From Bacillota bacterium (lineage in GTDB: Bacteria; Bacillota_I; Bacilli_A; RF39; UBA660), in NCBI GenBank assembly GCA_015059195.1, contig SVAW01000007.1, positions 1 through 35,186 on the forward strand: DNA of 35,186 nucleotides. Reading direction: 5' to 3'. Every line of letters begins with the position of its first letter. Positions within the stretch are counted from its first letter, which is position 1. The notes under the pieces were generated by a model. The model made no database searches and was not told the origin of the DNA. It saw only the letters and a list, made by a program, of their open reading frames with translations. Shown here piece after piece: positions 23,765 to 31,194 of this stretch. A program made the translations under genes and the position numbers.

Positions 23765-24001
23765 TTAGTGGGGGGGATACTAATTAAAATTGCCAGATTT
23801 TAATTACATTTGTTATATCAGATTACGTAAAATGATTATGTTATTAATAATACTTCTGTTGTATTTTAGCTTTTTTTAATGATGTTTTGGCCGAATGTTG
23901 TTAAAAGTATGATATACTGATTTTGATTAGAGTTTATTAATACTAGTTTCAATTAATATTTAGTATAAACGCATTAAATTTTTTATAAAGGATGAGATAT
24001 T

Positions 24002-24859
24002 ATGTTTTTGAACAGTTCGGAATTTTGGATTATTGTTTATTTAATCAGCGCGGTTATTTTTGCACAATATTTTAAGACTGCAAATAGAAATATGCAGAAT
24101 GCAGGAAAATTAACAATATTATTACAATTTTTTTCTGCCATATTTGCGTTATTGGTTATTATCCTATTTCCAATCAAAATATCACTATCTTTAAATGTCT
24201 ATATAACATTAATTATCGTAACAATAATATATGCGATTACAGATAGATTGAATATTGAGGCAAGATATGGATTACCACCATCAACATTTAGTATGTTGAA
24301 ACAATTATCAACTGTGTTTATTATTATTTTTGGTATTGTGTTGTTAAAAGAAGAAGTAGTAGTAACTAAAATAGTAGGGGCCGTTGTAATACTGGTCTCT
24401 AATTTGCTGTTAGCGTATGAAAAAAGAAAGTTTGTTTTTAATAAATATTTCATGATGTCTGTAGCCGCTAATTTTTTGTTTGCTGTTGCTATGATAATTA
24501 ACATAAATATATCTTCACAATTTAACATAGGAATTTATACTTTTATAACCTTATTTATTCCGGCGTTATGGGGAATGTTACTAGGGAGATATACAGTAAG
24601 AGAAATAAAACAAGAATTTAATTTATATGATAAGAAAAAAATTATAATGTCGGCTTTTATGTGGTCTTTAATGCTGATTTCATCTGTGAAAGCTTATGAG
24701 TATGGAAACATAGTTGTAGTTGCTACACTATTCACTTTGACAGGAATATTAAATGCATTTGTTGAATTTGTTATGAATAAAAACGTGAAGGAATTAGTAA
24801 AAAAAATAATAATATTCATTTTTTTAGTAATTGGGGTGTTATTAGTTAGGGTATTTTAG
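24002..24859 (+). CDS. EamA-like drug/metabolite transporter
   Basis: Membrane protein of 285 residues with about ten spans arranged as two five-helix repeats, the pattern of the DMT superfamily. Segments at the end of each half (IFGIVLLKEEVVVTKIVGAV; TLTGILNAFVEFVMNKNVKE) correspond to the conserved G-x-x-x-L-x-E region of EamA repeats. Substrate is unknown; family members export amino acids, nucleotide precursors or drugs. It is monocistronic, with a GGATGAG site before the ATG and no clear terminator after it. Confidence 0.78.
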   Translation: MFLNSSEFWIIVYLISAVIFAQYFKTANRNMQNAGKLTILLQFFSAIFALLVIILFPIKISLSLNVYITLIIVTIIYAITDRLNIEARYGLPPSTFSMLKQLSTVFIIIFGIVLLKEEVVVTKIVGAVVILVSNLLLAYEKRKFVFNKYFMMSVAANFLFAVAMIININISSQFNIGIYTFITLFIPALWGMLLGRYTVREIKQEFNLYDKKKIIMSAFMWSLMLISSVKAYEYGNIVVVATLFTLTGILNAFVEFVMNKNVKELVKKIIIFIFLVIGVLLVRVF

Positions 24860-24945
24860 TAAGCGCAATAAGGAATGCTCAAAATTTTTCGCACTAAAAA
24901 ATCAAGGAATAAAATAATAATTAATAATAAATAAAGTGTTGATTA

Positions 24946-24972
24946 ACAAAAATATATATATTTCATATACTA
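24946..24972 (+). promoter_or_regulatory. Sigma-K-like promoter of the LysM gene
   Basis: AC (24946-24947), 16-nt spacer, CATATACTA (24964-24972). This matches the Bacillus sigma-K pattern AC-N16/17-CATAnnnTA. No sigma-A promoter is apparent before this gene. The predicted start is only a few bases before the GGGGTGA binding site, so the leader would be very short. Confidence 0.45.
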
Positions 24973-24988
24973 AAATGGGGTGAATGAA

Positions 24989-25447
24989 ATGTATCAAATT
25001 TATCGGATTATGCCAAATGATACTTTAGCGTCTATAGCGCAAAAGTTTAATGCTACCATTGATGAGATAAGAAGGATTAATGGCATGAATATGAGCTATA
25101 TGCTAATGCCAGGAAACTATATAGTGGTTCCGAATATAACAAATCATTTATATCAAATTTATACTGTCGAAAAAGGTGACAATTTATATCAAATTGCACT
25201 TAAATATGGAACTACAGTTGATAATTTATTGTTAATAAATGGTATTGAGGAAAGTGGTTATATCTATCCGAATCAACAAATACTAATACCAGAAAAAGAC
25301 ACTAATGTTTATGTAACTAAAGATGAAACACTAGATTCGGTGGCTTCTAAACTAGGAATTTCTGTAGAAGATATAATAGAACAAAACAAATCAATTTATT
25401 TGCTACCAGAACAAATTGTAATTTACAAAAAAAGAGAAAATATGTAA
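24989..25447 (+). CDS. LysM-repeat protein, possible spore coat/cortex protein
   Basis: Protein of 152 residues made of three LysM repeats: residues 1-50 (YRIMPNDTLASIAQKFN), 52-105 (YTVEKGDNLYQIALKYG) and 107-150 (a shorter, diverged copy). There is no signal peptide, membrane span or catalytic domain. Signal-less LysM proteins in sporulating Bacillota include SafA-like proteins that sit at the cortex-coat interface. The sigma-K-like promoter supports such a role (inference). The ATG at 24989 follows GGGGTGA; a GTG at 24980 is less likely. Confidence 0.8.
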   Translation: MYQIYRIMPNDTLASIAQKFNATIDEIRRINGMNMSYMLMPGNYIVVPNITNHLYQIYTVEKGDNLYQIALKYGTTVDNLLLINGIEESGYIYPNQQILIPEKDTNVYVTKDETLDSVASKLGISVEDIIEQNKSIYLLPEQIVIYKKRENM

Positions 25448-25463
25448 AAACTCTTTTTTTTTG
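25426..25463 (+). terminator. Terminator overlapping the LysM gene end
   Basis: AAAAAAAGAG pairs with CTCTTTTTTT across a 15-nt loop that contains the stop codon. Confidence 0.65.
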
Positions 25464-25503
25464 AATTTTAATAAGTTATAATTATAGAGGAAGATGTGAT
25501 AAT

Positions 25504-25917
25504 ATGAAAAGATTGTTTATTTGCTGCATAATGCTAGCAGCCCTATTTATTTATGGATGTTCTCCCAAACTACAAGATTATACTGCGTTAACTTATGAAG
25601 AATTACTTGCTAAAATTGAAAATGGAGAAACTTTTCCTTTGGTAATTGGTTCTAAAGAATGTGGCGCTTGTGCCAATTATAAAATTACTATGAATTCTTT
25701 TATCAAAGAGCACCAGGTAGAGGTTTTTGAGATTGATTTATCCACTTTAGAAGATGAAGAATATGATAAGCTGAAAATTGATACAAGTTTTAACGCTACT
25801 CCCACTACTGTATTTTATAAAGACGGAAAATTAACTTCTTTTTATAATAGAATTACCAGCAGTGTTTCAAAGAGCGTAGTAGAAGATTATTTTAGAAGTA
25901 ATGGGTATATTGAGTAG
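25504..25917 (+). CDS. Thioredoxin-fold lipoprotein
   Basis: Exported lipoprotein of 137 residues. The signal peptide ends in a lipobox FIYGC with Cys19 as the lipidated residue. The mature part has a thioredoxin-like domain with active-site pair Cys53-Gly-Ala-Cys56 and the cis-Pro region NATPTTVFYKDGK. It probably reduces or isomerises disulfides of surface proteins. It is 8 nt upstream of the AAA protein gene and probably in the same transcript. Confidence 0.85.
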   Translation: MKRLFICCIMLAALFIYGCSPKLQDYTALTYEELLAKIENGETFPLVIGSKECGACANYKITMNSFIKEHQVEVFEIDLSTLEDEEYDKLKIDTSFNATPTTVFYKDGKLTSFYNRITSSVSKSVVEDYFRSNGYIE

Positions 25918-25925
25918 GTGAATAT

Positions 25926-26921
25926 ATGGAAAAAAACGAAATAGAAATTATTGACGTAGAATTAAACTCTAATCCAAATTCAATTGTAGAAATGTATGGG
26001 GAAGATTTAACTAAGAGAAAGTATTTAGTTAATCCCGCAATAGCTCGTGAAGATGAAATCAAAAAATTGGTTGTAATTTTATTAACTCCCGAAAAATCTG
26101 CGCTATTAGTAGGTAAGCCTGGAATTGGTAAAACCGCAATTGTAGAAGGGCTAGCTTATCTAATACAACGTGGAGAGGTTCCTAATGCCCTAAAGGGATA
26201 TAGGATTATAAAGATGAATTCTACATCATTATGTGGCAAGATGATGGTAAATGGTAAGGAACAAATGATTATTTCTGCACTTGTGGATGAATTAAAAACT
26301 ATGAGTAAAACGATACTATTTATAGATGAGATTCATACATTGATAGGTGGTAGAAGTGATGGGCCAATGGATTTGGCGAACATTTTAAAACCGGGTCTTG
26401 ACCGTGGAGACGTTAATGCTATTGGTGCCACAACTACCATTGAATATGAGACATACGTTATTCGCGATAGGGCATTTTTAAGAAGATTTGAAAAAATCGA
26501 TGTTGTGGAGCCGGATGAAGCAACCACTGTAAAAATTTTGATGGGTTCAATTCCAAAAATCGAAGCTCAAACAGGAATTAAATTTAAGTATAATAACTAT
26601 GTTCAAAATATGTTATTGGAATCAATTGTTTCAGCGACATCTGAGTTTAAAAGGGTTTATGGATTATCTGCAATGTATCCAGACGTAGCTTTATCAGTAT
26701 TAACTCAAGCTTTTTCGCTGGCACTATTTGAAAACAAGAGTGAAGTAGATGTTATTGATGTATATAATGCGATTAAGACAAGCAAAAGAATTTATCCTGA
26801 TAGCATTGTAAAAGAGTTAGAGGCTTTTAGGGAAAAATTTAAGAAATTTTGTGCTGAAGAAAATATAGTTTTACCGATCGTAACTTTAGAGGAAGTGCAA
26901 ACCCCAGAAGACATTATTTAA
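25926..26921 (+). CDS. Stand-alone ClpA/B/C-type D1 AAA ATPase
   Basis: AAA+ ATPase of 331 residues equal to one first (D1) module of ClpC/ClpB. It shows the start YGEDLTKRKYLVNPAIARE, Walker A GKPGIGKTA (residues 63-71), Walker B ILFIDEIHTL, sensor GATTT and the arginine finger region RRFEKIDV. It has neither the N-terminal Clp repeats nor the second D2 module, and lacks the tripeptide loop for ClpP docking, so it cannot act like ClpC. The hairpin at its end covers the stop codon, so the gene seems complete. The neighbouring thioredoxin-like proteins may be its context; function unknown. Confidence 0.85.
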   Translation: MEKNEIEIIDVELNSNPNSIVEMYGEDLTKRKYLVNPAIAREDEIKKLVVILLTPEKSALLVGKPGIGKTAIVEGLAYLIQRGEVPNALKGYRIIKMNSTSLCGKMMVNGKEQMIISALVDELKTMSKTILFIDEIHTLIGGRSDGPMDLANILKPGLDRGDVNAIGATTTIEYETYVIRDRAFLRRFEKIDVVEPDEATTVKILMGSIPKIEAQTGIKFKYNNYVQNMLLESIVSATSEFKRVYGLSAMYPDVALSVLTQAFSLALFENKSEVDVIDVYNAIKTSKRIYPDSIVKELEAFREKFKKFCAEENIVLPIVTLEEVQTPEDII

Positions 26922-26931
26922 TGTCTTTTTT
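26908..26931 (+). terminator. Terminator overlapping the AAA gene stop codon
   Basis: AAGACAT pairs with ATGTCTT across a 6-nt loop including part of the stop codon, then T residues. Confidence 0.75.
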
Positions 26932-26977
26932 ATTGATAAAATAGGGGTTGTGTGCTAAAATGAAGACGGGTGATAGA

Positions 26978-27523
26978 ATGAATAAAGGATTAAGAACGAT
27001 ACCAATAAAAAATTATATAATTGTAGTAATAATTTTTATTATAACCGTCATCTTTTTGGCGTATTTTGTTTTTTGTTATAAAAAGAGTTTAGAGTATCAA
27101 AAAAATAATTCTGTTCTGTCCGGATATTTAGCAGAAATTAACGAAGATAAGCTTTTAGATAATTTAACTAATTATTTGGTTGATAATCCCAACACTTTAT
27201 TGTATATATCGTATGGTAATGATGCCACTATAAAAGATTTTGAAAATGATTTTAAAGATTTGATTTCTAAGCATAATGTACGCTCTAGCTTCATATATAT
27301 AGATTTGAATACAGTATTAGATAAGAATTTTATTTTTAGTTTACAAGACGGCTTCTTTTCGGAAGAACTAAAAGAGAAAAATATTGAATTAAAGAGACAG
27401 TCTAATATATTTATTTTTGATCAAGGGAAGATTATTGACGTTTTATACGGCTATGAAGAAGCAATTAATTTAATGGATGTAAAAATCTTTTTAATGAGAC
27501 ACGAGGTAATAGCAAATGATTAA
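26978..27523 (+). CDS. Membrane-anchored thioredoxin-like protein
   Basis: Protein of 181 residues with one N-terminal span (about residues 13-37) and an outside domain that looks thioredoxin-like: NTLLYISYGNDATIKDFEND, SSFIYIDLN and NIFIFDQGKIIDVLYGYEEA, the last resembling the cis-Pro strand followed by the K/G-x turn. No C-x-x-C is present, so it is not a classical oxidoreductase. The ATG at 26978 follows GGGTGAT. It overlaps trmL by 8 nt. Confidence 0.72.
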   Translation: MNKGLRTIPIKNYIIVVIIFIITVIFLAYFVFCYKKSLEYQKNNSVLSGYLAEINEDKLLDNLTNYLVDNPNTLLYISYGNDATIKDFENDFKDLISKHNVRSSFIYIDLNTVLDKNFIFSLQDGFFSEELKEKNIELKRQSNIFIFDQGKIIDVLYGYEEAINLMDVKIFLMRHEVIAND

Positions 27524-28025
27524 TATTGTTTTGTATGAGCCAGAAATTCCACAAAATACAGGAAATATTATGCGCACTTGTGCTGGAACTGGGGTTAAAT
27601 TGCACTTAATTAAACCACTTGGATTTTCTTTAGATGATAAGGTAGTGAAGAGATGCGGCGTAAATTATTTGGAACATTGTAATTATGAGGTATATGAAAA
27701 TTATGATGATTTTCTAAGTAAAAACGAGGGCGAATTTTATTTTCTGACTAGGTATGGTACTAGTGCTTATAGTGATTTTAATTATAAAGATGTAGATAAA
27801 GATATATATTTAGTCTTTGGAAAAGAAAGTACAGGGATCCCTAAGGAGATATTAGATAGTAATCGCAACAAGTGTTTACGAATTCCTATTAATGAAAATA
27901 TTAGAGCGTTAAATGTCTCTAATTCTGTTTGCATAGTACTATTTGAAGTATTAAGGCAAAAAGGCTTTCCTGATTTATTATGTTTTGACCCTTTTAAGGG
28001 GAAAAATTATTTGATTGATGAATAA
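27516..28025 (+). CDS. trmL: tRNA (cytidine/uridine-34-2'-O)-methyltransferase TrmL
   Basis: SpoU/SPOUT family enzyme of 169 residues that methylates the ribose at wobble position 34 of tRNA-Leu. Family motifs are LYEPEIPQNTGNIMRTCAGT at the N-terminus, VFGKESTGIPKE in the middle and IPI-x-x-x-IRALNVSNSVCIVLFE at the SAM-binding knot. Size is normal for TrmL. Start overlaps the end of the upstream gene; no clear terminator follows. Confidence 0.92.
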   Translation: MINIVLYEPEIPQNTGNIMRTCAGTGVKLHLIKPLGFSLDDKVVKRCGVNYLEHCNYEVYENYDDFLSKNEGEFYFLTRYGTSAYSDFNYKDVDKDIYLVFGKESTGIPKEILDSNRNKCLRIPINENIRALNVSNSVCIVLFEVLRQKGFPDLLCFDPFKGKNYLIDE

Positions 28026-28030
28026 GCCTA

Positions 28031-28059
28031 TTGATATATTGAGGAAAAAATGATATTAT
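28031..28059 (+). promoter_or_regulatory. Promoter of the acidic membrane protein gene
   Basis: TTGATA (28031-28036), 17-nt spacer, TATTAT (28054-28059), with TGA just before the -10. Confidence 0.55.
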
Positions 28060-28089
28060 ATATACATAAATAAAGATAGGAGGATAAAA

Positions 28090-28542
28090 ATGGATTTTGT
28101 AATGGATAACTACTTGTGGTTTATTGTTGGCGGCATAGCTTTATTAATGATAGTTATTGGTTATTTTGCAGAAAAAACCGATTTTGGCAAAAAACCATTA
28201 AGTGAAAAAAAATCAAAAGAAAAGGTAAAAGAGGAAGTTGTGGAAACTGATAAGCAAGAAACTTCAGAAGAACCAGTAGTTGTAGCTTCTGAGGAACAAG
28301 GAATTAATGATTTGTTAGGTGGAGTTCAAGAAGATTTAACAATACCTCTAGAAGATGGATTAATGGAAATTCCTGCAACAGAAGGATTAAATGAAGCATT
28401 GCCAGAAACTGATTTGTCAGAAGAAGATTTAAATGTTCCTTTTGGTGATGCAGAAGTGAGGGCTGATGACACTCAAACTCTAAATATTCCAGAAGTAGTT
28501 GAAGACTCAGAAACTGATGAAGACGATGTGTGGAAATTTTAA
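28090..28542 (+). CDS. Acidic membrane-anchored hypothetical protein
   Basis: Protein of 150 residues with one N-terminal span (residues 7-26, LWFIVGGIALLMIVIGYF), a lysine-rich segment and then a long, strongly acidic, low-complexity tail rich in Glu, Asp, Val and Pro to the final W-K-F. The lysine-rich stretch after the span suggests the tail is cytoplasmic. No fold is recognised and it is probably disordered. It has its own promoter and terminator and lies before cdaA. Confidence 0.75.
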   Translation: MDFVMDNYLWFIVGGIALLMIVIGYFAEKTDFGKKPLSEKKSKEKVKEEVVETDKQETSEEPVVVASEEQGINDLLGGVQEDLTIPLEDGLMEIPATEGLNEALPETDLSEEDLNVPFGDAEVRADDTQTLNIPEVVEDSETDEDDVWKF

Positions 28543-28567
28543 AGACTTACTATTGTAAGTTTTTTTA
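28541..28567 (+). terminator. Intrinsic terminator
   Basis: ACTTAC pairs with GTAAGT, extended by weaker pairs, then seven T. Confidence 0.7.
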
Positions 28568-28642
28568 ATTTATTGTACTTATGAATTTTCAATATTTAAA
28601 TATTATGATATAATTAGTGAAGAAAATTAAGTGGAGGTTATT

Positions 28643-29473
28643 ATGACTTTTGAAGGTATTGTTGAAATTTTAAAGAAATTAATAGATGTTTTATTAGTTT
28701 GGTTTGTCTTTTATTATGTGTTAAAACACATTAGAAAAAATGTAAAAATGGTTTTGCTACTTAAAGGAATTATATTAATTATTATTTTAAAAATAGTTAG
28801 TGATGTTTTAGATCTGGCTACAATTGGTTATGTTTTAAATTACTTAATTATGTGGGGACCATTAGCATTAATAATTATTTTTCAACCAGAAATTAGGAAT
28901 GTATTAGAGCAATTAGGCAGAAGCCAACTGTTGGGAAGACACAAAGTATTAACTGTAGATGAAAGAGAAAAAATGGTTTATGAGATTACTACAGCTATGG
29001 AACAATTAAGAAAAAATCGTATTGGCGCTTTAATTGTTGTAGAAAGAGATAATAGTTTACATGACTACATTGAAAAATCTAAAAAAATTTATGCGGAAAT
29101 ATCTAGTGATTTGTTAATCTCAATTTTCTTCCCAAATAATCCTCTTCATGACGGTGGAGTAATTATTCAGGGGGATAAAATTACTAGTGCGGGGGCAGTA
29201 TTCCCAACTAGTGATAATGTAAAAATAAGTAAGCGTTTGGGAACCAGACATAGAGCTGCATTAGGATTGTCAGAGGAAATGGATTCCATTTCTTTAGTAG
29301 TATCTGAAGAAACAGGAAGACTTTCAATGGCGGTAGATGGCGAATTATTTTATAATTTAACTTTAGAAGAAGTTAGGTTAAAACTGTTAGAGGAGTTAAG
29401 ACCTAAAAAAATTATAGAAGAATACGATGAAGAGGAGGAAATTCATGAAGAAGATGTTCAAAGTAATAACTAA
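28643..29473 (+). CDS. cdaA: Diadenylate cyclase CdaA
   Basis: Membrane-bound c-di-AMP synthase of 276 residues. Three N-terminal spans (about residues 10-85) precede the DAC domain with PEIRNVLEQLGR, the catalytic motif PLHDGGVII (Asp170) and GTRHRAALG (Arg202-His203-Arg204). In other CdaA proteins the catalytic motif reads DGA; here it is DGG. The rest of the domain is intact, so activity is likely. C-di-AMP controls potassium and osmolyte uptake and wall homeostasis. The ATG at 28643 follows GTGGAGG. It overlaps cdaR; an extended -10 TGATATAAT lies near 28610. Confidence 0.92.
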   Translation: MTFEGIVEILKKLIDVLLVWFVFYYVLKHIRKNVKMVLLLKGIILIIILKIVSDVLDLATIGYVLNYLIMWGPLALIIIFQPEIRNVLEQLGRSQLLGRHKVLTVDEREKMVYEITTAMEQLRKNRIGALIVVERDNSLHDYIEKSKKIYAEISSDLLISIFFPNNPLHDGGVIIQGDKITSAGAVFPTSDNVKISKRLGTRHRAALGLSEEMDSISLVVSEETGRLSMAVDGELFYNLTLEEVRLKLLEELRPKKIIEEYDEEEEIHEEDVQSNN

Positions 29474-30800
29474 TTTCTTTAATCGTATTTGGAAATTTGT
29501 TGATAAAAAGATCATATTACCAATTACTAGATTAATAACCTTTTTATCTGGGAAATTTAGTAAGCCCGGAAAAAAGTTTGAAACCTGGCTTTCTAAGACA
29601 AATACTTTGTTATTTATATCTTTGATATTTGCGGTGGCATTATTTATAATTGTTGATCAAAAAATATTATTTTATTCAGAAAGTTCTGCGGAAGTTTTAA
29701 AGAGTCAAGCTGTTACAGCAATATATAATGGAGAAGCGTATGTGGTTGAAGGATTACCGGAAACAGTGGATATTACTTTGATAGGTAGTAAAGCAGATTT
29801 ATATATTGCAAAACAAACAACAACTCATGAAGTGGTTGTAGATTTAACAGGGTTAAAACCAGGACAACATAAAGTAAATATTAAATATAATCAAGCTAAT
29901 TCTTCGATCGATTATAGTGTTAATCCTTCTGTGGCCACTGTGATGATTTACTCAAAAGTATCGCAAGCGAAAACACTTACAGTGGATTTGTTGAATCAAG
30001 ATATGTTGGATTCCAAGCTTTCTATTAAAGATGTTAGTGTTTCTACTGACAATGTTGTTGTCAAGGGTGCAGATTATAAGTTGTCTAGAGTAGCAACAGT
30101 AAAAGCGTTAGTAGACATTAACAACTTGGTATCTCAGGATATAGGAACTACTACTATGAAATCAGTACCATTAAAAGCGTATGATGAGTCAGGAAATGTA
30201 GTAGATGTAGAAATAGTTCCAGCAACAATTGATGCAACTATTACAATTGATTCTCCTAGCAAGGAAGTACCAATTAAAGTTATTCCGGTTGGAGAAGTTG
30301 CTTTCGGTCAAGCAATTAATTCAATTGAAACTAGTGAAACTAAAGTAAAAGTGTATGGAAGTGCAGAGGCTTTAGAATCACTAAATTATATACCAGTTAA
30401 AATAGATGTAAGCAGCCTAAAAGAAAATAGGAAGTATACAGTTCAATTAGAAAATCCTGTAGGAATTAAACATATGTCTATTTCTACTTTAACGGTAGAT
30501 GTTACACTAGATGCTGTATCTGATAAAGATATAGATAATGTTTCTATTGAGTATCGTAATTTAGGTAGTGGATATATTGTTCAGGGATTAAGTGCATCGG
30601 ATATTGCAGTAACTGTAAGTATAAAGGGTGTGTCTTCTGTAATAGATTCAATTACCGCGGGAGATATAGTAGCTTATTTAGACTTGGCTGGATATGGCGA
30701 AGGAGAACATGAAGTTGATGTTCATGTTGAAGGTAGTGACGTTAAAGTTCAATATCAATCAAAAACCAAAAAGGTAAAAGTTAGAATAGTTAAGAAGTAA
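29445..30800 (+). CDS. cdaR: CdaR/YbbR-domain regulator of CdaA
   Basis: Extracellular regulator of 451 residues. One N-terminal span (about residues 43-65) is followed by roughly four YbbR repeats with motifs such as V-x-V-x-G-x(3)-x-L and PETVDITLIGSK, then a lysine-rich end. CdaR binds CdaA and modulates its activity. The start at 29445 has AGGAGG upstream, within the last codons of cdaA. The third gene usual in this operon, glmM, is absent; a terminator follows and the next gene is on the other strand. Confidence 0.9.
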   Translation: MKKMFKVITNFFNRIWKFVDKKIILPITRLITFLSGKFSKPGKKFETWLSKTNTLLFISLIFAVALFIIVDQKILFYSESSAEVLKSQAVTAIYNGEAYVVEGLPETVDITLIGSKADLYIAKQTTTHEVVVDLTGLKPGQHKVNIKYNQANSSIDYSVNPSVATVMIYSKVSQAKTLTVDLLNQDMLDSKLSIKDVSVSTDNVVVKGADYKLSRVATVKALVDINNLVSQDIGTTTMKSVPLKAYDESGNVVDVEIVPATIDATITIDSPSKEVPIKVIPVGEVAFGQAINSIETSETKVKVYGSAEALESLNYIPVKIDVSSLKENRKYTVQLENPVGIKHMSISTLTVDVTLDAVSDKDIDNVSIEYRNLGSGYIVQGLSASDIAVTVSIKGVSSVIDSITAGDIVAYLDLAGYGEGEHEVDVHVEGSDVKVQYQSKTKKVKVRIVKK

Positions 30801-30824
30801 GGCGGTTAAACGCTTTGCTTTTTG
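30795..30824 (+). terminator. Terminator of cdaA-cdaR
   Basis: AAGTAAGGCG pairs with CGCTTTGCTT (two wobbles) across a 6-nt loop, then T residues. Confidence 0.65.
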
Positions 30825-30857
30825 TTTGTGGTAAATATATCAGTATGTTTTCAAACC

Positions 30858-30889
30858 ACAAAAAAAGACTTCATATGTAAGTCTTATTT
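30858..30889 (-). terminator. Terminator of the DUF378 gene
   Basis: AAGACTT (30865-30871) pairs with AAGTCTT (30879-30885); read on the minus strand it runs into seven T. Confidence 0.7.
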
Positions 30890-31081
30890 TGTTTCAATAT
30901 GGTTAAATAAAAGCCCGATATTGATAATTCCAGTAATCCCTACTAAAGAATATATAATACGAGGAATGATAGTGTCTCCAAATAATGCTTCCACAATATT
31001 AACATTAAACAGCCCTATGATACCCCATACAATAGCACCAATAATAGTAATTACAAGACATGTCTTTTGTAATGTTTCCAT
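30884..31081 (-). CDS. DUF378 family small membrane protein
   Basis: Small protein of 65 residues with two membrane spans (about 5-25 and 38-58). The pattern LVITIIGAIVWGIIGLFNVN and PRIIYSLVGITGIINI is typical of DUF378, short membrane proteins of unknown function present in many Bacillota. A GAAAGGATGAG site precedes the ATG, and a minus-strand terminator follows. It is divergent from the lipoprotein gene at 31195. Confidence 0.85.
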   Translation of the reverse strand: METLQKTCLVITIIGAIVWGIIGLFNVNIVEALFGDTIIPRIIYSLVGITGIINIGLLFNHIETK

Positions 31082-31139
31082 TTTCTCATCCTTTCTTTTT
31101 AATCATTACTTAGTTTAAGCAAAAAAAATAAAAATATTC

Positions 31140-31168
31140 TCATATTTATATAAATTTACCCATATAAT
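31140..31168 (+). promoter_or_regulatory. Sigma-E-like sporulation promoter
   Basis: TCATATT (31140-31146) fits the sigma-E -35 pattern kmATATT perfectly; after 14 nt follows CATATAAT (31161-31168), one base off CATACAmT. A sigma-A -35 at the right distance from the embedded TATAAT is absent (TCATAT). It fits mother-cell expression of the lipoprotein downstream. Confidence 0.55.
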
Positions 31169-31194
31169 TTATTGAAATAATTAAGAGGTGAAAA

